Part shown: positions 58,158 through 64,000 of the stretch, piece after piece
Layout: the number at the start of each line of letters is the position of its first letter
Numbering within the stretch: position 1 is the first letter of the stretch
Source: Mycolicibacterium sp. BiH015
GTDB lineage: Bacteria; Actinomycetota; Actinomycetes; Mycobacteriales; Mycobacteriaceae
Length of the DNA stretch: 64,000 nt
NCBI RefSeq assembly: GCF_027706845.1
Contig: NZ_JAQGCZ010000017.1
Location: 1 to 64,000 of the forward strand
Reading direction: 5' to 3'
Program-made: the position numbers and the translations under genes
Notes under the pieces: model-generated
Databases searched by the model: none
What the model was told of the DNA's origin: nothing
Seen by the model: only the letters and a program-made list of their open reading frames with translations

Positions 58158-60023
58158 CTACTCGACGGTGACCGACTTCGCCAAGTTGCGTGGCTTGTCG
58201 ACGTCGTAGCCGCGCGCCTGGGCCACTCCCGCCGAGAACAGCTGCATCGGGATAGTCGACAGCAGCGGCTGGAAAAGCGTTGACACCGCCGGGATTTCGA
58301 TCAGATGATCGGCATAGGGACGTACGGTCTCGTCGCCCTCCTCGGCGATGACGATCGTGACTGCGCCGCGAGCCTGAATCTCCCTGATGTTCGACAGCAG
58401 CTTCGAATGAAGCGTGGCCGAGTTCTTCGGCGACGGCATCACCACGATCACCGGCAGGTCGTCCTCGATCAGCGCGATCGGACCGTGTTTGAGCTCTCCC
58501 GCGGCGAAGCCCTCGGCGTGCATGTACGCCAATTCCTTGAGTTTCAAGGCACCTTCGAGTGCCACCGGGTAGCCAACGTGGCGGCCGAGGAAGAGCACGG
58601 TCTGCGACGTGGCGAACTGCTTGGCCAATTGCACCACCGGTTCGGACGTCGCCAGCACGCGGGAGATCAGCTCTGGCATGGCCTCCAGGTCGTGGTACTC
58701 GCGGGCGACCTCGTCGGGGTACTTGGTGCCGCGCGCCTGCGCAAGCGCAAGGCCGACAAGGTAATTGGCGGCCACCTGAGCCAGGAACGTCTTGGTCGAG
58801 GCGACACCGATCTCGGGCCCGGCGCGGGTGTAGAGCACCGCGTCGCATTCGCGCGGGATCTGGCTGCCGTTGGTGTTGCAGATGGCCAGCACCTTGGCTT
58901 TCTGCTCCTTGGCGTGCCGCACCGCCTCCAGCGTGTCGGCAGTCTCCCCCGACTGCGAGATCGCCACGACCAGCGTGTGACTGTCCAGGACCGGATCCCG
59001 GTACCGGAATTCGCTGGCAAGCTCGACCTCGACGGGCAGCCGCGTCCAGTGCTCGATCGCGTACTTGGCCAGCAGCCCGGAGTGGTAGGCGGTACCGCAC
59101 GCGACGACGAAGACCTTGTCGATGTCACGCAGTTCCTGATCGGAGAGACGCTGCTCGTCGAGCACGATGCGGTTGTTGGCGAAATGGCCGAGCAGCGTAT
59201 CGGATACCGCGGCGGGCTGCTCGGCGATCTCTTTGAGCATGAAGTACTCGTAGCCGCCCTTCTCGGCGGCCGACATGTCCCAGTCGATGTGGAACTCACG
59301 GTAATCGTGGGTGTCGTGGCCGCGGAAGTCTGTGACCCGATAGCCGTTCGCGGTGACGACGACGGCCTGGTCCTGACCGAGCTCGACGGCGTCGCGGGTG
59401 TGCTCGATGAACGCCGCGACGTCGGATCCGACGAACATCTCCCCGTCGCCGACGCCGAGCACGAGCGGAGTGGAGCGGCGAGCGGCCATGATCGTGCCGG
59501 GGTCGTCGGCATGGGCGAATACCAACGTGAAATGGCCTTCCAGCCGCGGCAGGACGGCAAAGACCGACGCGGGGAAATCCCCTGCCGCCTCCCCGTACAG
59601 GTACTCACGGGAAACCATGTGCACGGCGACCTCGGTGTCGGTGTCGCTGGCGAATTCGACGCCGGCGGCCTCGAGCTCGGCGCGCAGCACCGCGAAGTTC
59701 TCGATGATGCCGTTGTGGACGACGGCGACCTTGCCGGACGCGTCGCGGTGGGGGTGGGCGTTGCGGTCGGTGGGCCTGCCGTGGGTCGCCCAGCGCGTAT
59801 GCCCGAGGCCGGTCGCGCCCGCGGGACTCTCCGCACCCGCCTCGGCGAGCGCCGCCTCCAGGTTGGCCAGCCTGCCTGCCTTGCGGCGGACCGTCAGCCC
59901 ACCGTGTCCGTCGAGCAGCGCAACGCCGGACGAGTCGTAACCTCGGTACTCCATGCGGCGAAGCGCGTCGACGACGATGTCGCAGGCAGGACGTTGCCCG
60001 ACATAGCCGACGATTCCACACAT
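58158..60023 (-). CDS. glmS: glutamine-fructose-6-phosphate aminotransferase
   Basis: 621 residues. N-terminal nucleophile Cys1 after Met removal (MCGIVGYVG) fixes the start at 60023; the in-frame ATG six bases upstream would bury it. Glutaminase domain, then two SIS domains (VAISQSGETADTLEA; GRHVGYPVALEGALKLKELA in parts) and DKPRNLAKSVTVE at the end. It makes glucosamine-6-phosphate for cell wall synthesis. Equivalent to Rv3436c. TACCCT (60037-60032) is a likely -10. No glmS-type ribozyme is visible. Confidence 0.97.
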   Translation of the reverse strand: MCGIVGYVGQRPACDIVVDALRRMEYRGYDSSGVALLDGHGGLTVRRKAGRLANLEAALAEAGAESPAGATGLGHTRWATHGRPTDRNAHPHRDASGKVAVVHNGIIENFAVLRAELEAAGVEFASDTDTEVAVHMVSREYLYGEAAGDFPASVFAVLPRLEGHFTLVFAHADDPGTIMAARRSTPLVLGVGDGEMFVGSDVAAFIEHTRDAVELGQDQAVVVTANGYRVTDFRGHDTHDYREFHIDWDMSAAEKGGYEYFMLKEIAEQPAAVSDTLLGHFANNRIVLDEQRLSDQELRDIDKVFVVACGTAYHSGLLAKYAIEHWTRLPVEVELASEFRYRDPVLDSHTLVVAISQSGETADTLEAVRHAKEQKAKVLAICNTNGSQIPRECDAVLYTRAGPEIGVASTKTFLAQVAANYLVGLALAQARGTKYPDEVAREYHDLEAMPELISRVLATSEPVVQLAKQFATSQTVLFLGRHVGYPVALEGALKLKELAYMHAEGFAAGELKHGPIALIEDDLPVIVVMPSPKNSATLHSKLLSNIREIQARGAVTIVIAEEGDETVRPYADHLIEIPAVSTLFQPLLSTIPMQLFSAGVAQARGYDVDKPRNLAKSVTVE

Positions 60024-60079
60024 AGCCATCCAGGGTACGGCAGGAGACGCCTCGCACCCGGTTGGGCTACGGTCATCAG

Positions 60080-60925
60080 GTGGCCAGCACGAAGAAGCTC
60101 TTTGCCGCGTTGACCCGCCGCGGACCGCACCGCGTTTTGCGCGGTGACCTCGCCTTTGCCGGCCAGCCGGGTGTCGTCTACACCCCCGCGGAAGGCAAGA
60201 ATCTGCCTGGCGTCGCATTCGCTCACGATTGGATCACATCGGCGGATCGCTACCGCGGAACGCTGGAGCACCTCGCCTCATGGGGCATCGTCGCCGCCGC
60301 GCCCAACACGGAAACCGGCCTTGCGCCGTCGGTGCTCAATTTCGCCTACGACCTGGGCACGACGCTGGACATCATCACCGGGGTGCGCCTGGGCGACGGC
60401 GATATCAGCGTGCATCCCGCCAAGCTCGGCATCGCCGGTCACGGGTTCGGCGGCTCTGCGGCGGTGTTCGCGGCGGCGGGCTTACCCGTCAGGCCAAAAG
60501 CGGTGGTCGCGGCATATCCGACGATCTCCAGCCCGCCAGCCGAAGCTCCTGCGTCCGGGCTGGCGGTGCCGGGCATGATCCTGTCCGATCCCGGGGATCC
60601 GATGACGCTGCGGTCCAATGCCGTCGAACTGGCTCGCTCGTGGAAGGCCGCGACGTTGCGCGCGACCTCGGGGACCAAGTCGGGCGGATTGGTCGAGGGC
60701 CGCACCCTCGCCAAGGTCGTGGGGCTGCCCGGCGCCGACAGGGGCACTCAGAAGATCGTGCGCGCGCTCATGACGGGCTACCTGCTGCACCTGCTGGCCG
60801 GCGACAAGACGTACCGCGACTTCGCCGACGCCGAAGTCGAACTCCCCAAGGCGCCGATCATCGACCCCTTTGCCGACGACCCGGTCTCGCTGGAGAACAA
60901 GGTCGTCGCGCTCCTGAAGCCGTAG
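60080..60925 (+). CDS. dienelactone-hydrolase-like protein (Rv3438 type)
   Basis: 281 residues. Alpha/beta hydrolase of the dienelactone/PET-hydrolase-like type: FAHDWITSADRYRGTLEHLA, then GIAGHGFGGSAA, where the nucleophile Ser is replaced by Gly-Phe (GHGFGG). So a classical catalytic triad is missing and esterase activity is doubtful. Close to my recollection of Rv3438 (ASTKKLFAALxRRGPH). GTG 60080 follows TACGGT (60068-60073) by six bases. Divergent from glmS. Confidence 0.85.
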   Translation: MASTKKLFAALTRRGPHRVLRGDLAFAGQPGVVYTPAEGKNLPGVAFAHDWITSADRYRGTLEHLASWGIVAAAPNTETGLAPSVLNFAYDLGTTLDIITGVRLGDGDISVHPAKLGIAGHGFGGSAAVFAAAGLPVRPKAVVAAYPTISSPPAEAPASGLAVPGMILSDPGDPMTLRSNAVELARSWKAATLRATSGTKSGGLVEGRTLAKVVGLPGADRGTQKIVRALMTGYLLHLLAGDKTYRDFADAEVELPKAPIIDPFADDPVSLENKVVALLKP

Positions 60926-60947
60926 CCCTCGGCACCGCACAAACTTC

Positions 60948-60974
60948 CCAACCAACTGGTTGGCCGTGTATACC
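60948..60974 (+). promoter_or_regulatory. operator-like inverted repeat and -10 of the LLM-PPOX operon
   Basis: CCAACC-AACT-GGTTGG (60948-60963), perfect 6-base arms, followed by TATACC (60969-60974) six bases before ATG 60981. The repeat overlaps the spacer/-35 region. The shape is like TetR-family operators; the regulator is not known. Confidence 0.55.
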
Positions 60975-60980
60975 TGGTTC

Positions 60981-62018
60981 ATGCGTACCGGGATTTTCCT
61001 CAGTTATGCGGGTGGGTTCCTCGAGGCGGTCGACGAGGTCGTCGAGTGCGAGAAGCTCGGCGTCGACCTCGCACTGGTGGCCGAGGCGTACTCCTACGAT
61101 GCCGTCAGCCAGCTCGGCTACCTGGCCGCCAAGACGTCGCGCATCGAACTCGGCACCGGCGTGGTGCCGATCTACACCCGGACCCCGGCACTGATGGCGA
61201 TGACGGCCGCGGGCATCGACTACGTATCTGACGGCCGGTTCCGGTTGGGCTTGGGCACGTCGGGACCCCAGGTGGTGGAGGGCTTTCACGGGCTGCCGTT
61301 CGACGCACCGCTGGGCCGCACCCGCGAAGTCGTCGAGATCTGCAGGCAGGTGTGGCGGCGCGAACGTCTGAGCTACGAAGGCAAACACTACCAGTTGCCG
61401 CTGCCCGCCGATCGCGGCACCGGCCTCGGCAAGCCGCTCAAGCTCATCAACCATCCTGTGCGCGAACAGATTCCGATCACCATTGCCGCGCTCGGACCCA
61501 AGAATGTCGAGCTGACCGCCGAGATCGCCGAGGGCTGGCAGCCCGTCTTCTTCTATCCCGAGAAGGCCGACGACGTCTGGGGTGACGCACTGCGCGCCGG
61601 CGCCTCTCGGCGCGATCCGACGCTGGGCCCCCTCGACGTCATGGTCAGCGCAAGCCTCGCGATCGGCGATGACGTCGAGGACCGATTGGCTTGGGCCAAA
61701 CCACAATTGGCGCTTTACATCGGCGGCATGGGCGCGCGGGGAAAGAACTTCTACCACAACCTCGCGACCCGGTACGGCTTCGGCGAGGTCGCCGACCGTA
61801 TCCAGGACCTCTATCTCGCCGGCAAGAAGGCCGAAGCCATCGACGCCGTACCCGACGAGCTGGTGCGCCAGGTATCCCTGGTCGGCCCGGCGGGATTCGT
61901 CAAGGAACGCCTCGCCGCCTACGCCGAAGCGGGCGTCACGACGATGCTCGTGCACCCGCTTGCGGCCGATCGCCGTGAGACGGTGAGGTTCGTGGAGCAA
62001 CTACAGTCGCTGGTATGA
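60981..62018 (+). CDS. LLM-class F420-dependent oxidoreductase
   Basis: 345 residues, luciferase-like TIM barrel: LGVDLALVAEAYSYDAVSQLG, IELGTGVVPIYTRTPALMAM in part, GRFRLGLGTSGPQVVEG, and ITIAALGPKNVELTAEIAEGW in part. This subfamily uses F420 (as in Rv3520c-like proteins). Substrate unknown, often an imine or aldehyde/hydroxyl reduction. ATG 60981 chosen. Its stop overlaps the start of the PPOX gene (ATGA), so they are coupled. Confidence 0.9.
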   Translation: MRTGIFLSYAGGFLEAVDEVVECEKLGVDLALVAEAYSYDAVSQLGYLAAKTSRIELGTGVVPIYTRTPALMAMTAAGIDYVSDGRFRLGLGTSGPQVVEGFHGLPFDAPLGRTREVVEICRQVWRRERLSYEGKHYQLPLPADRGTGLGKPLKLINHPVREQIPITIAALGPKNVELTAEIAEGWQPVFFYPEKADDVWGDALRAGASRRDPTLGPLDVMVSASLAIGDDVEDRLAWAKPQLALYIGGMGARGKNFYHNLATRYGFGEVADRIQDLYLAGKKAEAIDAVPDELVRQVSLVGPAGFVKERLAAYAEAGVTTMLVHPLAADRRETVRFVEQLQSLV

Positions 62019-62437
62019 CGGAACTGACCGACGACGTCACCGCCTTCCTGTCCCACGGAACCCGCACCGCCAAGCTGGGCTATCTCGCCAAAGACGGCAG
62101 ACCGCTGATCGCGCCGGTGTGGTTCGTCGTCGACGGCCGGCAGCTGGTCTTCAACACCGGTAAGGACACCGCCAAGGGCCGGGCACTGGCCCGTGATCCG
62201 CGCGTGGTCATCTGCGTCGACGACGAGCAACCGCCGTTCTCGTTCGTGCAGATCCAGGGCACGGTCACCTTCAGTGAGGACGCCGGCGAGCTGTTGGACA
62301 CCGCAACACGTATCGGCGGCCGCTACATGGGTGCCGACCGCGCCGAGGAATTCGGCCGCCGCAACGGCGTCCCCGGCGAACTGGTGGTCCGCGTGACGCC
62401 GACCAAGGTAATCGCGGCGTTCGACATCGCGAACTGA
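62015..62437 (+). CDS. PPOX-class F420-dependent/flavin-binding protein
   Basis: 140 residues, split-barrel: KLGYLAKDGRPLIAPVWFVVDG (in parts), TGKDTAKGRALARDPRV, VRVTPTKVIAAFD. It is a family partner of F420 enzymes. Translationally coupled to the LLM gene, suggesting joint F420H2-dependent reduction. Substrate unknown. Confidence 0.87.
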   Translation: MTELTDDVTAFLSHGTRTAKLGYLAKDGRPLIAPVWFVVDGRQLVFNTGKDTAKGRALARDPRVVICVDDEQPPFSFVQIQGTVTFSEDAGELLDTATRIGGRYMGADRAEEFGRRNGVPGELVVRVTPTKVIAAFDIAN

Positions 62438-62460
62438 ACCGAGGGAGGCGGTCGGATCCG

Positions 62461-63636
62461 TCAGCTACCCGACAGCGTGTCCTCCCAAAACAGCAGGCGC
62501 GCACGGACTCTCGGGTTGCTCAGGTTGTCGAGCACCTTCAGGCCCGCTGTCGTCAACGCAGGAATTCCGACCAGGCGGTGGAACAGCCGTCCGCGCCGGT
62601 ACTCCCTGCCCCAGATCCCGTCGACCTGCTGCTGGTAGTTGGTGAAGTCGTCGGGTCCGCCGTTGGTCAGCGCCGCGACGGCGCACTCTCCCGCAGCGAG
62701 CCCCGACTGCAGGGCCTTCGAGATGCCCGCACCCGAGACCGGCCGCGCGGCGCCCATCGCGTCGCCGGCGAACAGCACTCCCGGCCGCCACGGCGGCCAG
62801 GCCGTGAATCCCATCGGCAGGCGCCACGCCTGCAGCGCCTTGGAGCTCTGCAGCTCGGCGACGGAGGGCAGCTCCCAGTCGCGTGGCAGCCCGTCCATGA
62901 AGTCGCCCAGAAGCCGGGCGGCATTGATGTCATGCCAGCGCTTGAAGCTGTTCACATAGCCGACGCCGATGTTGACCCGGCCGTCGCCGAGCGGGAACAC
63001 CCAGCCATAGCCGGGCAGTTGCCGACCCTCGTGAGAGATCTTGAGGTGGATGTCCAACGAGTCGGAGTCAGGCCGGTTCGCCGACATCTCGGCGCGTATC
63101 GCGATCGCCGAATAGCCGTTGTACTTGGACGTCAGCTTCAGCGACCGCCGCACCGGTGAGTACGTTCCGTCCGCGGCGATCACCGCGTCCGCGTGGATGA
63201 CCTCTCCACCCCGGAGCGTGAGGCCGTTCACCCGCCCGTAGTCGTCGACGGAGGCGCCGGTGACCTCGGCGCCCTGCCGGACTTCGGCACCCGCGGCCTC
63301 GGCGTGCTTGAGCAGCATGGTGTCCAGTTGGGTGCGGCGGATGCCATGCCCGTGGTCGGGCATGCCCGGTCGGCGCGGAAACGACAGCTCCCATTCGGTG
63401 GGGCTGTAGATCGTCGCGCGGTTGAGCCGGTGGAACTTGGCGACCTCGTCGGCCAAGCCCATCTTCTGCATGAAGCTGACAGCGCGCGGCGTCAGACCGT
63501 CACCGCAGGGCTTGTCACGGGGGAATTCGGCCTTGTCCAACAAGATCACTCGGGCGCCTGTTCGCACGGCCTGCCATGCCGCCGCGGAGCCCGCGGGCCC
63601 TCCCCCGGAAATTGCCACGTCGTATCGCTGCGCCAT
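62461..63636 (-). CDS. geranylgeranyl-reductase-family FAD oxidoreductase
   Basis: 391 residues. FAD site ISGGGPAGSAAAWQA, DKPCGDGLTPRAV (the CGxG region) and the C-terminal FAGDAMGAARPVSGAGI. Such enzymes saturate isoprenoid double bonds; the mycobacterial menaquinone reductase MenJ (Rv0561c) is a relative, so this is either MenJ-like or a paralogue. ATG/GTG near 63636 begins MAQRYDVAISGGG. A TetR gene lies upstream on the same strand. Confidence 0.88.
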   Translation of the reverse strand: MAQRYDVAISGGGPAGSAAAWQAVRTGARVILLDKAEFPRDKPCGDGLTPRAVSFMQKMGLADEVAKFHRLNRATIYSPTEWELSFPRRPGMPDHGHGIRRTQLDTMLLKHAEAAGAEVRQGAEVTGASVDDYGRVNGLTLRGGEVIHADAVIAADGTYSPVRRSLKLTSKYNGYSAIAIRAEMSANRPDSDSLDIHLKISHEGRQLPGYGWVFPLGDGRVNIGVGYVNSFKRWHDINAARLLGDFMDGLPRDWELPSVAELQSSKALQAWRLPMGFTAWPPWRPGVLFAGDAMGAARPVSGAGISKALQSGLAAGECAVAALTNGGPDDFTNYQQQVDGIWGREYRRGRLFHRLVGIPALTTAGLKVLDNLSNPRVRARLLFWEDTLSGS

Positions 63637-63687
63637 AGTTCCTATTCGGAACCGTGCCCGCGACGGATGGGTGCGGGCGGAAATTGG

Positions 63688-64000
63688 TCAGGCTCGGATA
63701 CCGCCGGTGAGGATCGCCGCCAGCTCACGGTAGGCGGCTGCGTCGTCCAAACCCGTGTTGTCGCGCACCACACGCTGCTGGATGCGCACCATCATCGTCG
63801 CCACCAGGTCGGCCGCGAACGCGGCGTGCACGTCGCGAAACTCTCGTGCCGCGACACCGTCGGCGATCAGTTCCCGCACCCGTCGCGCGGCGATCCGGGT
63901 GTTCTTCTCGTAGATGGCGCGGGCGGGTGCGAAACCGTCCAGGTCGGCCATGAACCGATCCGATGCAGGATCGAGTGCCGTGCCGACGGCTTCCAAGTAG
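63688..64000 (-). CDS. TetR-family regulator, C-terminal part (cut by window edge)
   Basis: Open minus-strand frame from 63688 to the right edge, at least 103 codons. Helical C-terminal ligand domain: AARRVRELIADGVAAREF, FAADLVATMMVRIQQRVV, AYRELAAILTGGIRA. The TetR HTH would lie beyond the window. It is 52 bases upstream of the reductase gene and on the same strand. Confidence 0.75.
   Translation of the reverse strand, partial: YLEAVGTALDPASDRFMADLDGFAPARAIYEKNTRIAARRVRELIADGVAAREFRDVHAAFAADLVATMMVRIQQRVVRDNTGLDDAAAYRELAAILTGGIRA

Noticed and set aside
58158..60023. glmS-type ribozyme or riboswitch near glmS
   Set aside because: The leader of glmS is very short and shows no ribozyme core; such elements are not expected in mycobacteria.
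58305..60113. 602-codon frame opposite glmS
   Set aside because: Antisense shadow of glmS, Arg/Val/Asp-rich with no domain.

Overview
The window is high-GC actinobacterial DNA from a mycobacterium, most likely an environmental fast grower (Mycolicibacterium type). The backbone follows the gene order I recall for M. tuberculosis Rv3361c to Rv3438: mfpA and its conservon, trmL, nitroreductase, dnaE2, htdY, acrA1, iunH, imuB/imuA', guaA, choD, guaB3/guaB2, rsdA/sigD, whiB3, groEL1/groES, tsaD-rimI-tsaB-tsaE, alr, gadB, nnr, glmS. Markers such as a WhiB protein, a His-tailed GroEL1, the split ImuA'/ImuB/DnaE2 mutasome and F420-type enzymes fit this. Species cannot be resolved. I saw no tRNA, rRNA, CRISPR array, insertion sequence or prophage.

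Layout. 0-7.3 kb: a TetR regulator, the five-gene mfp conservon, an unassigned 51-residue peptide, trmL, and a divergent nitroreductase/PPOX pair. 7.3-18.1 kb: dnaE2 and imuA'-imuB, each with an SOS box, around a degenerate GGDEF protein, htdY, acrA1 and iunH. 18.2-25.0 kb: accessory genes, namely an operon (esterase, SDR, diiron protein, Baeyer-Villiger-type monooxygenase, MerR regulator), a TenA-like protein and a secreted antigen-85-like esterase. 25-38 kb: guaA, an accessory response regulator and an unusual double-length sensor kinase, choD with a TetR gene, guaB3/guaB2, the sigD/rsdA stress module. 38.2-45.5 kb: whiB3, then an accessory block holding a DUF4349 lipoprotein, a thiocyanate-hydrolase-type cluster, an NmrA-like protein, a type I DAHP synthase behind an apparent ribosome-mediated attenuator, two small secreted proteins and a cupin. 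45.5-50 kb: groESL with a CIRCE element and a terminator, and a 13E12/HNH gene with an SOS box over its start. 49-64 kb: tsaD-rimI-tsaB-tsaE-hydrolase-alr (overlapping genes), gadB, nnr, a STAS protein, an alpha/beta-hydrolase remnant, glmS, an Rv3438 homologue, an F420 LLM/PPOX pair, a geranylgeranyl-reductase-type flavoprotein and a TetR gene cut by the right edge.

Themes. DNA-damage mutagenesis genes (dnaE2, imuA', imuB, the HNH gene) share LexA boxes. Purine synthesis (guaA, guaB2, guaB3) is spread along the backbone. Many genes begin 6-7 bases after a TANNNT-like hexamer and lack a Shine-Dalgarno sequence, which points to leaderless mRNAs. The strongest new signal is the aromatic leader peptide (Tyr-Trp-Arg-Phe) with mutually exclusive RNA hairpins and a terminator ahead of the DAHP synthase gene at 43.9-44.07 kb.
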